Positions 12,892 through 23,587 of a DNA stretch of 64,000 nucleotides are shown piece after piece. Below the pieces are notes generated by a model, which did not search any database, was not told where the DNA came from, and saw nothing but the letters and a program-made list of their open reading frames with translations. The position numbers and the translations under genes are program-made. This stretch comes from Euonymus europaeus. Taxonomy: Eukaryota > Streptophyta > Magnoliopsida > Celastrales > Celastraceae. How positions within the stretch are numbered: position 1 is the stretch's first letter; the number at the start of each line of letters is the position of its first letter. Location: NCBI GenBank assembly GCA_963580455.1, contig OY756965.1, positions 4,228,501-4,292,500 of the forward strand, given 5' to 3'.

Positions 12892-12909
12892 TGGCGCCGT
12901 TGCCGGGGA
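12892..12909 (+). promoter_or_regulatory. primer-binding site, tRNA-Asp type
   Basis: TGGCGCCGTTGCCGGGGA is an 18-base complement of the 3' end of plant tRNA-Asp, the usual primer for Athila/Tat elements. It lies 6 bases downstream of the 5' LTR. Confidence 0.9.
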
Positions 12910-13030
12910 TTGTTTGATTTAATCTGATTGTTAAACGACGATAGTGTTAAATTTAGTTGGTTTAATTATTGTGACATCAAATTTACATCGTCTAAATTGT
13001 TTGTAGGTACTTATTGGATCCTCGCAGTGC

Positions 13031-14330
13031 ATGGTTAATACATGTTCTCATCAAGAGCCATTGGAAGAGTTTGATCCTTAGATTGAGAGAACAGCTAGAG
13101 CATTGCGATATAGGACAATGGAGGAGAACAGACAGTTGGTCGATGGGATTGCAGTAGCTGCCGATGTTAATGTTAGAGTACCAATGATGAATCGGTATAT
13201 TCCGCAGAACATTGCTCAGCCTTCATGCATTACTTATCAACCTACAGGGGCTGCCAATGTTAGTTTGTCACCACAGTTGTTGAATTCTGTGCCCCATTAT
13301 GAGGGGAGATTTGATGAAGATCCTCACTTACATTTGAAAGATTTTACCGACTTGTGCCGAACTCAACACATGACTGGAATTACTGCCGATAATTTAAAGT
13401 TGGTTCTTTTTCCCTTTACTCTAAGGGGTGGTGCAAAGATGTGGTATAATGCCATTGAAGCAGGATCTATCGGTACATGGGAACAGATGGCGACTAAATT
13501 TTTGAGGGAATTTTTTCCAGCTCATAGAACCAAGCAACTTGTGAGAGAAATCCAGAATTTTCAACAAAAGGATGGTGATTTGTTTTATGAAGCATGGAAG
13601 GACTTCAAGAGTCGTTTAGCTCGTTGCCCTACCCATAATTTGCACAAGGATGATGTGGTGTTACACTTTTATGAAGGGTTGAATGAAGCTAATCGAATGA
13701 AAGTGGATTCAGCTTGCAATGGAGTACTCATGAGGAAGAGTAGTGAAGAAGCTATGGAGTAGTTTGATGAATTAAGTGAAGACTCTCAACAATTCTCTAC
13801 AAGGGGAAGAAACTCAACAAAGCTTCATGGTTTATATGAGGTCAGTTCCGATGTGAAAGTTGAAGCGGAGATGTACAATTTAAATCGGAAAATTGACATG
13901 ATAGTTGAGGCTATAAAGGGAGTGAACGTGAAGGCTCCAACAACACCAGAACTTCTTTGTGCTGTGTGCTCTAGGCAAGATCATACGATTGAGGCTTGTC
14001 CTTTGACCACTATGACTGATCAGGAGCAAGTGAATTTCATGGGAAATTACAACATGAGGAATCAAGCCTACCCATGGAGAAATCATCCGAATTTCTCATG
14101 GAAGAATGACCAAAATACCATAAATGCCACAGCCCCAGCACCACAACCAGCAAAGAAGAGTGATTTGGAGACTACTATGTTGCAATTCATGCAACAGACA
14201 ACTCAAGCTATCCAAAAATTGGAGACCCAAGTGGGACAGATAGCGAAGGAGGTGAGTGAACGAAAGAAGGGAGAGTTGCCTTCTCAACCTCTCGATAATC
14301 CAGCTGGGCATGATGAGTTAAAAGCCATAA
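13031..14330 (+). pseudogene. gag region of the Athila/Tat element
   Basis: Reading from the ATG at 13031, one frame encodes a retrotransposon gag. It contains the capsid-like stretch LHLKDFTDLCRTQ...FTLRGGAKMWY (13327-13450), and then a zinc knuckle of the C-x2-C-x4-H-x4-C type at about 13960-14003. Two in-frame TAG codons break it, at 13079 and 13760. The stretch after the knuckle is polar and predicted coiled-coil (about 14160-14270). Gag would form the virus-like particle in the cytoplasm. The later ATG at 13103 gives a longer uninterrupted frame but is internal. Confidence 0.85.
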
Positions 14331-16855
14331 CCACCCTTAGAAGTGGTAAGATAATTGACAATAAGGTGCTGGCGCCAACTCTTGACGCAAGGTGCAAGCC
14401 GGTTGCCCGTAGGATGCAGGAGGGTCACAAATCTGGGCAGGCAGAAGTTAAAGATTGGGGAAGAGATCCTCCACCTTTCCCACAAAGGTTAGTAAGGAAA
14501 ACACCTGATTCTAGGCTGAATGATATTTTTGAAACCTTACGTAAGGTAGAGATAAATATTCCATTGCTTGATGCTATCAAACAAATTCCTTCTTATGCCA
14601 AGTTTCTTAAAGATTGTTGTACTCACAAAAGAAAATTTTCTGCTCATGAAAAAGTTGCATTGAATGAAAAAGTGAGTGCTGTTTTGTTGAATAAACTTCC
14701 ACCTAAGCTTAAAGATCCAGATAGTTTTACCATACCATGTAAGGTGGGGAATCAATTTTTTGAAAAGGCTTTGCTTGATTTAGGCGCAAGTATCAATTTA
14801 ATGCCTTATTCTCTGTATAAGAAGTTAGGATTGGGTGAACTACAAGAGACCTCTATTACTCTTCAGTTAGCTGATAGGAGTCTGAAACAACCAAAGGGTA
14901 TTCTGGAGGATGTGCTTATAACTGTGAAAGGTTTAATCGTGCCTGTTGATTTTATTGTGTTGGATATGGAGGATAATCCTAGTTCTTCTTCTATTCCTAT
15001 TATCCTTGGTCGTCCATTTATGATTACTGTGAATATGCATATTAATGTGAGATCCGGAATTGGGACAATGCAAGTGAACGATCAGGAGTTGGAATTTCGT
15101 GTGTTTGATGCTTTAAAATATCATGATGTTAATAGTGATTGCTTTACTTGTGATACTACACATGATCTTGTGAGTGAGGTGTTTCAGGTTACTAGTGTTG
15201 ATCCTATGGAGACAGTGGTGATGAATGGGTTAGACAACAGTGATGTGCATTCTCGCAACATACAGTTTGGGAATCAGATAGAGGAAGCCATTGAGGCTCT
15301 TGAACATAATCGGCCTTACAAGGGAAGAGGTGCTCCTCCGTTTGAACAGCTGACTCCTACAAATATCTCTCTTGCCCCTTCAACAGTTAAAGCACCTAAA
15401 TTGGAACTGAAACAGTTGCCCAATCATCTAAAGTATATTTATTTGGGAGTAGATGATACTTTACCGGTGATAGTGGCAGCAAATCTCAGTTTGGAGGAAG
15501 AAGCAAAGTTGTCACAGATTCTGAAAAAGCATAAGACTGCCTTGGGGTGGACTATTGCTGATATCAAGGGAATTAGCCGAACAAGATGTATGCACCAGAT
15601 TTTATTGGAGGCTGATGCTCGGCCTACTACAGAGGGACAACGACGGTTGAATCCACATATGAAGGAAGTAGTGAAAGCTGAAATTTTAAAATTGCTTGAT
15701 ATGGGGGTAATTTACCCAATTTCAGATAGCAAATGGGTCAGCCCAATTCATGTTGTTCCCAAGAAGAGTGGTATCACGGTGATCAAGAATGAAAACAATG
15801 AATTGATTCCCACAAGAATGACTACAGGATGGAGGGTGTGCATAGATTATAGGAAGTTGAACAATGCAACTCGAAAAGATCACTTCCCACTGTCTTTTAT
15901 TGATCAGATGTTGGAGAGATTAGTAGGGCATAGCCATTATTGCTTCCTTGACGGCTATAGTGGGTATAATCAGATTGCCATAGCACCATATGACCAAGAG
16001 AAGACAACTTTCACATGTCCATATGGTACCTTTGCATACAGACGGATGCCGTTTGGGTTATGTAATGCTCCCGCCACGTTCCAACGTTGTATGATGAGTA
16101 TTTTTTCGGACATGGTGGAGAAATTTATTGAGGTGTTTATGGATGATTTCAGTCTGTATGGTGCAGATTTTGATGAGTGCTTAAAGAACTTATAATTGGT
16201 GTTGGAAAAGATGTGAGGAGACGAACCTTGTGTTAAATTGGGAGAAGTGTCACTTCATGGTGCAAGAGGGAATTGTTTTGGGACATTTGATTTCCCATAG
16301 GGGAATTGAAGTTGATAAAGCAAAGATTGAAGTTATTTCTAAATTGCCTTCCCCAACTTCAGTAAAGGTGTGCGTAGCTTTCTCGGACATGCTGGATTTT
16401 ACAGACGTTTTATTAGAGATTTTTCAAAAATTTCTAGACCTTTATGTGTGCTCCTGACAAAAGAAGCTGATTTTGTTTGGTCTAGTGAGTGTCAGATTGC
16501 TTTTGACACATTAAAGAGGGCTTTGACCACAGCCTCTGTCATGAGGGCACCGGATTGGGAGCTTCCATTTGAACTTATGTGTGATGCTAGTGATTACTCT
16601 TTGGGGGCTGTTTTGGGGCAGTGCAAGGATAAGGTTCCTTACGCCATTTATTATGCTTCACGAACGATGAATGACGCCCAGTTGAATTACTCTACCACGA
16701 AGAAAGAATTGTTAGCAGTCATCTTCGCGCTAGAAAAATTCAGATCATACCTTGTTGGTTCCCGTGTCATTGTGTACACTGATCATGCGGCTTTAAGGTA
16801 TTTAATGACTAAGAAAGATGCCAAACCACATTTAATTCGTTGGATTCTTCTTTTG
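14331..16855 (+). pseudogene. protease, reverse transcriptase and RNase H of the Athila/Tat element
   Basis: Same frame as gag. The protease has the lineage-typical active site LLDLGAS (about 14770) and the flap-side IILGRPF (about 14998). Reverse transcriptase follows, with WVSPIHVVPKK (15736), the MPFGLCNAPATFQ block (about 16050-16090) and the catalytic pair in VFMDDFSLYG (about 16135-16163). A TAA at 16193 ends the long frame. A one-base gain near 16207 shifts the frame and a one-base loss near 16362 restores it. RNase H then shows [14 protein letters not shown] (about 16579), [12 protein letters not shown] and [11 protein letters not shown] (about 16774-16806). A TAG at 16856 follows. 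The protein would process polyprotein and copy RNA to DNA; this copy is broken. Confidence 0.9.
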
Positions 16856-16858
16856 TAG

Positions 16859-18277
16859 GAATTCAACCTGGAGATCAAAGATAAAAAGGGCGTGGAAAAT
16901 GTTGTCGCTGACCATCTTTCCCGGTTGCTATCTTCGAAAGCTCATGACGACATTCCTTTGGATGAATCTTTTCCGGATGAGCAACTCTTTGCTGTTATCA
17001 AACTTCCATGGTATGCAGACATAGTTAACTACCTTGTTTCTCACTTTTTTCCACCTGTTTTTTCGTACCAGGAGAAAAAATGGATAATGACAAGGGCTCG
17101 CGATTATATTTGGGATGACCCATATCTTTTTAAGATTTGCCCGGATCAAATAATTCGACGTTGTGTCACGCAATCTGAGCAACGAGATATCTTAAAGCAT
17201 TGTCATTCCTATGCTTGTGGTGGTCATTTTGGACCGAAGAAGACATCGCTCAAGGTATTTCAAGCTGTGACAGGTGCATGGAATTTTTGTAAAAGCTGTG
17301 ACAGGTGCCAAAGAACTGGCAACATATCTAGCCGTGATCAGATGCCATTAATCAACATTTAGGTAATTGAACTGTTTGATGTTTGGGGAATTGACTTTAT
17401 GGGTCCTTTTCCAAGTTCTTTTGGATTTGTTTATATCTTAGTTTGTGTTGATTACGTGTCTAAATGGGTCGAGGCTGTCCCCTCACGGACTAATGATCAT
17501 CGAGTTGTTGTGAAGTTTCTACAGGATAATATTTTCTCTCGATTTGGAACACCCCGAGCTATCATTAGCGATGGTGGTAGCCATTTTAACAATTACCCTT
17601 TTGCGGCATTGATGAAGAAATATGGCATTACTCATTGTGTGGGTACACCATACCATCCTCAAACAAGTGGTCAAGTTGAAGTGAGCAATAGGGAGATCAA
17701 GGCCATTCTTGAGAAGACTGTGCATCCAAATCGTAAAGACTGGTCCTTGCTCTTGAACGATGCATTATGGGCCTAGCGGACAGCCTACAAAACACCAATC
17801 GGAATGTCCCCTTTTCGGCTCGTATATGGCAAGACATGTCATTTACCTGTGGAGCTAGAGCATCGTGCCTATTGGGCTTTGAAAAAATTCAATTTCGACA
17901 TGAAAGAGGCAGGTGATAAGCGCCGGATACAATTGAATGAACTCGAAGAGTTGCGACATGAAGCTTATGCGAATGCCAAACTTTACAAAGAGCGGACCAA
18001 ACACTACCATGACAACAAGGTTGTTCGTAAAACCTTTGTGGTTGGACAGAAGGTGCTCGTGTACAATTTCCGATTGCGACTCTTTCCAGGGAAGCTTAAG
18101 TCCAAGTGGCATGGCCCGTATCTTGTCAAAGCAGTATTCCCCTATGGTGTTCTTGAGTTGCAACATCCCGACTCAGATCATACATTTAAAGTCAATGGGC
18201 ATCGCGTGAAACTTTATTTGGAGTCACATCTACTGCCGATCGATAAGGTGTTACGCCTTGATGAATTGACTACATAA
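16859..18277 (+). pseudogene. integrase region of the Athila/Tat element
   Basis: Continues in the pol frame after the TAG at 16856. The end of RNase H (VVADHLSRL) leads into integrase. The zinc-binding part keeps HCHSYACGGHFG and CKSCDRCQ, but the spacer between them is abnormal (see findings). The catalytic core shows Asp in GIDFMGPF (about 17389), Asp in ISDGGSHF (about 17564) and Glu in VEVSNREIK (about 17678), the DDE triad. The C-terminal part has [22 protein letters not shown] and the SH3-like [18 protein letters not shown] codons at 17360 and 17774 interrupt it. The frame ends at 18277. No chromodomain is visible, as expected for this lineage. Confidence 0.9.
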
Positions 18278-18474
18278 AGGCCTTTGCCTTATGTCCGGCT
18301 GAAGACATTAAACTTAGCACTTCATGGGAGGTAACCCATGTGGAGGAGGGACTATTGGACACATCAAGCAAATCAGCTAAGTCCTCTTCGCTTTTCTTTT
18401 AAGTGTTTTTATGTTCTCGCAAATTTGATTTTTTTTTTTACGATTTCTCGAACATTGAGGACAATGTCGAATTC

Positions 18475-18489
18475 AAGTTTGGGGGAGGG
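18475..18489 (+). promoter_or_regulatory. internal polypurine-tract-like site
   Basis: AAGTTTGGGGGAGGG preceded by GAGGACAATG. The same arrangement (GGGGACAAGCAATG then AAGTTTGGGGGATTT) occurs at the true PPT before the 3' LTR. It could act as a second plus-strand primer; that role is inferred from sequence only. Confidence 0.5.
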
Positions 18490-18784
18490 AATTTGCGCTT
18501 TCCGAAAAAAAAACATTGTGTTTTTCATAATTGGCTAGCCATGCTTGAGTATCATGATAGGTTTTGATAACTGATAGCATTTTCTTAGCGTGAATTATTT
18601 GTGATGAAAGTTTGCTTTGCCTATAAGTCACTTATATATTGCATACCCATGTGAGCAGCCTATTAAATTTCTTGAGTGTGCATTGATTATCATGGCATGG
18701 TGTGCTAGAACTTACTTTAGACCAGCTGAAGTCTAAGCTGAATGCTTATTTGATGAATATGATGAATGCCTCTTACTTTCATTC

Positions 18785-18834
18785 CCACCATTTTAATTCT
18801 TCCTAAGTGCCACCATTTTAATTCTTCCTAAGTG
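18785..18834 (+). repeat. 25 bp perfect tandem duplication
   Basis: Two back-to-back identical 25-base units beginning CCACCATTTTAATTC, inside the non-coding 3' region of the Athila/Tat element. Confidence 0.9.
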
Positions 18835-18992
18835 CAATTAGCATGTTTGTAATGTGTTGTGCATGACATTGAGGTTGAAAAAATAGAAAACCAACATAAG
18901 TCCAAGGTGGTGGAAAAATGGGTGAAATAAGGGTGGGAAGAATCACGTACACAAGTATGGAGAATTTAGAGTGGAGCCAGTAACAGTTGTGA

Positions 18993-19118
18993 GTAAAGTG
19001 TGAGCCATCTGCGGCTACACAAAAAGCGGTAATTATTTCCGTAGATGAACAGTACCAGTAAAGTACGAGCCATCTGCGGCTGCACAAAAAGCGGTAATTA
19101 TTTCCGTAGATGAACAGT
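18993..19118 (+). repeat. 65 bp tandem duplication in the Athila/Tat 3' region
   Basis: Nearly two units with period 65, starting GTAAAGTGTGAGCC (18993) and GTAAAGTACGAGCC (19058), both followed by ATCTGCGGCT and AAAAAGCGGTAATTATTTCC. They differ at a few sites. Confidence 0.9.
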
Positions 19119-19391
19119 GGAAAGGGTGTAAGTGAAGTGCGACCTACGTGCGGCCGCGAGTATCGAGGACCTCGAAAAAGTTAAAAAAGTCTGGTCTTAC
19201 AGTTGACTGGACAAAAAAAAAACCCGAGGTATGCGCGCCCCCTGCGACCCATCTGCGGCCCCACTCGTCCAGTTATAAAAGAGACAATATGTTTTAGGGT
19301 CTGATCTTTAAAGACCAGTTGCGCCGTTTCTCTCCAAATTAGGGTACAGCAGTGCAAACAGAGATTCCAGGAGTCAATGCGGGTGTTATGA

Positions 19392-19604
19392 ATGAAAAAA
19401 TTTGCTGCTTTGGAGGGAAAATTTGCTCAAGTTGGTTTGGAGGTTGAGAAAAATACTGCTCGGTTGGAGAATTTGGAGTCTGCTGTCGAGTCTTTTCACC
19501 TGAGTATGGATGCGAGGATGCATCAGATGCAGGAGTGTCAGGACCAGTTTGCTTGTAAGCAACAAGAACTGATGGATATGATTAGGGATTGGATGTCTCC
19601 GTGA
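19392..19604 (+). CDS. 70-codon coiled-coil frame in the Athila/Tat element
   Basis: Starts Met-Lys-Lys-Phe-Ala and ends Arg-Asp-Trp-Met-Ser-Pro. Heptad-like spacing (LEGKFAQVGLEVEKNTARLE, then LESAVESFHL) and a run rich in Gln, Glu and Met suggest a coiled coil. It may be the surviving tail of a longer accessory gene of this lineage. No ribosome-entry or splice signal supports translation, and I know no function. Confidence 0.35.
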   Translation: MKKFAALEGKFAQVGLEVEKNTARLENLESAVESFHLSMDARMHQMQECQDQFACKQQELMDMIRDWMSP

Positions 19605-20220
19605 TGGTTTCTTGTGATGTTCGGGTTCTTACATTTTTTTGGACATATTATGGTAGTTATTGGTGAATGTTGGTGGCCTATTTTGAGACTACTTTGGCAT
19701 GTAATAACTTTTACATTTTGCTAATTGTGCTTGATTGCTACCTTGCTAGTCTGAGCCAGTTCTAAACCTAATTCCCATTAAGTTGACATTAATTGTTATC
19801 TTCGTGGCCTATTTCAAAGTGCGATTGCATTCTTTTTGAGCCTACCCGTGCCCTTTAATCTGTTTCAGAGGTTTTTCTTATTATTCATACGATAAGTGTT
19901 CAATTTATAGTATGCATGGTGCACAAGTAAGCTTATGGCTACATGCTATGAAATCAATTGAGTGTAAACACTACCTTAAACACAAGAGTGAATTCTTTCG
20001 ATAACTAAATTTTGTGTGAATCAAGTGAGGTAGTATATGGAGGCATATAGGCTGAGGCAGAAGTGAACAAGTTCATGCTTCTGCAGATTATGCTTGATGT
20101 GTCTATACTGTGTAGTGGTATGATAGTATGAGCTGCCAAATAAAGTTGTTTTCGAGTAAGTCAAAATATATTTTCAAATTTGTTTTCATGGAATGTTTGC
20201 TTGGGGACAAGCAATGTTTA

Positions 20221-20234
20221 AGTTTGGGGGATTT
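20221..20234 (+). promoter_or_regulatory. polypurine tract next to the 3' LTR
   Basis: AGTTTGGGGGATTT directly before the TG of the 3' LTR; the expected plus-strand priming site. Confidence 0.75.
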
Positions 20235-21361
20235 TGGTGAGTGCAAAATTGAACTAATGTTATTATGTTAAATACCGAATCTTTGTGAGGTTTATAACAC
20301 GAAATACTGCCCAAATGTGTGATTGAATGACAGGTATAGCTGGAAGCTAGTTACTTGGGAAAGTTGATTCTGGGTGAAAAGTGAGCCAGGCGCGAGCGAG
20401 GTGCGAGCTAGGCGCGGCCGCGAGTTGAGGGATTTGCTGTAATGGGCTCGGCTGACGTGGCAGTAGGGACGGTGCTATCTTTAGGGTTAAAAAACAAAAC
20501 CCTAGGACGAAAAAGGGGATTCAGAAAGTTCCAGCAAAGGCAGAAGACGGCGGAGAGAGAGGAGGCAATTCCAAGAGTGACGATTCCTTCTTTCCCCCAT
20601 TGATTCGAACATTGGTTTTAAGTATTTGTTGATTTTCATTATGGATATGTGTAACTAATTACTTATTAGCTAGGATTTGGTACTTTCTTCTACCGAAACC
20701 TTTGTGCGTGAATTTGATTCTTGATTAGACTGATTTAATTCATTATTCTCTGAATTGATTGAGATTTTCTATTGTTATGTATGTCTGATCAACATCATAA
20801 TATTTAGGAACTGTTAGTTGAACATATACGACTGACCATGACCCGGTGTTTGACGAAGTAACAATAACTTGTTTTGCGATTCAGGTTAGAGGATAATGAA
20901 CATAACTGATTGGGTGTGAATTAAAATCCTAGGTTATGCTATTGTCGATTTCCAAGTGTTGATGCTTATTTTAGAATGTTTTTAGGAGAGACCAAACCAA
21001 GACATCTTTGATAAGAAAAGATCCTGAGCTGGACCAAAGTCAGGATTGTTGCTTAGGGAAATCTAATTGATCGAGCTGGGCCAAAGTCTTTCAATTGACG
21101 TAGTTAAATTCTTAATTTGTGTAATTGATAATTGATATATGTGCACAAGGTGAAGGTAGATGATTAAGCCAAATCCAAGCTAAATCTCATTAATTGTTGG
21201 ATTCATAATTTAATTTAATTTTGCACTATTGTTTGCTCTTTAATTGGTTTATGCAATAGTCCCTGTGGATTCGATCCCTTTCACTGTTACTGTTTTGCGA
21301 CCGTACACTTGCGATTGGGTAAAACCTGTCGAGATTTATTGTGATTATAAATTGTCGATCA
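20235..21361 (+). repeat. 3' LTR of the Athila/Tat element
   Basis: 1127 bases, the partner of 11759-12885. The differences are mostly single transitions, such as C to T in the GGGCTCGGCTG block near 20447. It ends GTCGATCA, followed by the TACTT duplication. Confidence 0.95.
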
Positions 21362-22049
21362 TACTTCTCATGGTGGAGGTAAGAAGCCCTGCTATCTATA
21401 TTTCGTTAAAATGTGAGTGACGTGGCCGTTAACAAGCTTGTTTGTTTTTTCAATTATTTTATACATAATGACGTGGTTGACAAATGGCAAAACCCAATTA
21501 TAAATTGACATGTGTCAGTAAATTTTGTGTTCGTTCAAAAAAAGTGATGGAAATACATTCTAAAGTTTCATTTTTTACTAGTTAAAAGTAGTCCTTATAT
21601 TTCAAGGTTTGGTGCATTTACGCCTCTAAAAGTTTTAAGTATGGAGCAATTGAATCCTTCTATTTAGACAGTGATCATAGCAAAAATAATAGCAAAACAT
21701 CATTCTTCAAAGTTTAACATGGTACTTTAACATGATACATTATCCGAAAAAGACTTAACATCTTACAAATCAAGCAAATAAACAACAACATTGTTCAAAT
21801 CAACTAACAACATACAAAGACCAAGCAAATAAAATTCAGTGAACACACTGCCCAAACTCCATCTACTTGGATCCACTAGTTTGTTCAGCCCCAGGCCCTT
21901 GTAACTTGTTTCTTCTTCGTGTTTATCTGACTTCTATGATCAATCACCCTAGACATGGATGTTTCAGGCTGCAATCAAATTGACATTAATCTGTGGTAAC
22001 ACAAGACACAACAATGTAAATATTATAGGATTCAAATTTAATTTTACTT
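21362..22049. other. non-coding stretch right of the Athila/Tat insertion
   Basis: AT-rich, with no supported gene. The sequence continues the pre-insertion target. The minus strand near 21850-21990 has a basic stretch (KKKQVTRAW) of the kind found near MULE transposase C-termini, but stops break it. Confidence 0.4.
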
Positions 22050-22514
22050 AAATTGAGAATTGATTGACTGGTATCAGGATTGATATAGAGTCCAATTCCA
22101 AATAAATTAAGGAATACCTTTATCTTGTTTGAAAGCTGGGAACATGCACCTTTTCCTAATTGCATCATCCCTCAACTCTGGATCCTCATCGGTACTATCT
22201 CAATAACTTCTAGGATTTGAAGAGTCGAAGTAAGCACTTTTAGCCCCTTCAAAATCTATCCCAACATCACTATCATCCACTTCAATATGAGTCTCAGCAA
22301 CATATTCTTCAGTTTGTTTCTCTCCATCGATTTCACACTAATCACTCTCCTACAATAATGCAACATCACTCCACCCTCTTCTATATTTTCTAACATTCTC
22401 TCTATCATTCAAAATCTCCTCATCCTTTTCATCGGAATTGTTTTTAGGGAGGACAGACTCTTCTTCTTCAGTGCTGTAATCACTGTTAGAACCATAATTA
22501 TTTTGCTCCTCCAT
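22050..22514 (-). pseudogene. N-terminal piece of a MULE (MuDR-type) transposase
   Basis: From an ATG at 22514 one minus-strand frame runs for about 130 codons, interrupted by TAG, TAG and TGA. It is strongly acidic, then reads EVDDSDVGIDFEGAKSAYF, DSTDEDPELRDDAIRKR and FPAFKQDKG. This matches the acidic region and the first block (FP.F..K.. then F.LG..F) upstream of the MuDR N-terminal domain in plant MULE transposases. After a one-base shift it continues as LFGIGLYINPDTSQSIL (about 22050-22110). The DDE and zinc-finger parts are absent. Confidence 0.6.
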
Positions 22515-23109
22515 TTCTTCTTCTTGAAAATAAGGTTCATAACTTTATAAGCACATAATTCAACTCTGCCTAAAAAAATAACTTCAATGACCAGAAGCTC
22601 CACCAACTGACATTCCCAAAATTTCAACTCTACCTAAAAAAATAACACCAACTGGTGTTCAAATTTCGAAAATAGAAGGAATCAAATAGGAACAAGGAAT
22701 CAAGAACACAATCAAAAGGTGCAACTAGGGTTTAAAACAGACGTGCAAATGTGCAGTCATGTAGTCCCGAAATAGAGGTGCAACTAGGGTTTCAAAATTT
22801 TGTTCATGAATGCATATTTTGTTTGTGAAATAGAGTTGCACCTCTGCAATTGATTGTATTGAGAGTTGTGTTTTTGTGAGATAGATGTGGGATCCATTTT
22901 TAAAATTTGATGGGCCATTAGAGGTGGCACCATTGTGGCTGCTCTAAGAGATTGTTGCTTGGACTGGGCCAGGTTTGAACCCAATATGAAGGAGAAGTTC
23001 AAGAGTTGTCTAGTGTCATGCAGCTAACTAATTTTGTGTTGGGTAGAGACATTTTTTGGGGTTCTTTTAATTATCTAGAGACATTTTTTTACAATTCATC
23101 AATTGTTGT
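22515..23109. other. non-coding stretch
   Basis: No supported gene. An open frame at 22784-23002 on the minus strand shows no known motif. The region may be further MULE debris. Confidence 0.35.
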
Positions 23110-23300
23110 GCCACATCAAAAAAAAATGAACTTCTTGATGTCACATCAAATATTAATGTGCTCCAACAGTAGAAAAATTTCCCGGTGATGGGTTTGGAAC
23201 AAAAAACCATGGCTCCTTAATTGAATGAGTTGAAATTTTGGTGTCCGAATTAAAACGTGCTAACTTTTTTGGTGATGAAAAGTACAATTAATCTGTTTAT
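23110..23300 (+). repeat. short dispersed repeat, copy A
   Basis: It matches the reverse complement of about 28125-28330. Shared words include CACATCA, TTTGGAACAA, TTGAATGAGTTGAAA and AAAAAGTACAATTAA at matching spacing. The two copies lie in opposite orientation on either side of NHL copy 2. Probably a small non-autonomous element. Confidence 0.6.
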
Positions 23301-23587
23301 GAAATATTTGAATTTATAGACGCACTTAATTAACCATATCCTAATTAGTTCAAATTCATAAAATAATCTAATTCGGGTTAGAGTTCGGATGACTGAATTA
23401 GATAAAAAAATTTGTGTTTATACCCGAATTTTAGAAATATAACTTATGTATGAACTTGATTTAATCTAGATAAGACAAATCCATTATCTGGATCTAACAA
23501 AGTTTTGTCACTCGTAACTCGAATGCAAGTTCCTATGGAAATTTTTCAGGTCTGGTGGAATTGAATCAAGAGTGCCACTTTACCATT

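Larger units (their letters stand above)
18278..20234 (+). other. non-coding 3' region of the Athila/Tat element
   Basis: The 1.95 kb between pol and the 3' LTR. It begins with a block around 18290-18340 (GACATTAAACTTAGCAC, then GGGAGGTAACCCATG) that I recall as recurring after integrase in Athila/Tat elements. It also holds two PPT-like sites, two short tandem repeats and a 70-codon frame. In many Athila relatives this space carries an envelope-like or other extra gene; no membrane protein is visible here. Confidence 0.7.
11759..21361 (+). mobile_element. complete Ty3/gypsy LTR retrotransposon, Athila/Tat type (9603 bp)
   Basis: Two LTRs of exactly 1127 bases (11759-12885 and 20235-21361), each starting TG and ending CA, are flanked by a TACTT target duplication. 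A tRNA-Asp-type primer site lies 6 bases after the 5' LTR and a polypurine tract abuts the 3' LTR. Gag, protease, reverse transcriptase, RNase H and integrase follow in the Ty3 order. About 1.95 kb lies between the pol stop and the 3' LTR, as usual for this lineage. By eye the LTRs differ at about 20 sites (just under 2 percent), so the insertion is fairly young. Yet pol carries six nonsense codons and two indels, so this copy cannot move itself and was probably inserted by proteins from another copy. Confidence 0.95.

Noticed and set aside
13103..13762. Gag as an intact separate gene
   Set aside because: The frame before 13103 and after 13762 continues the same gag in phase, so the ends are nonsense codons, not gene borders.
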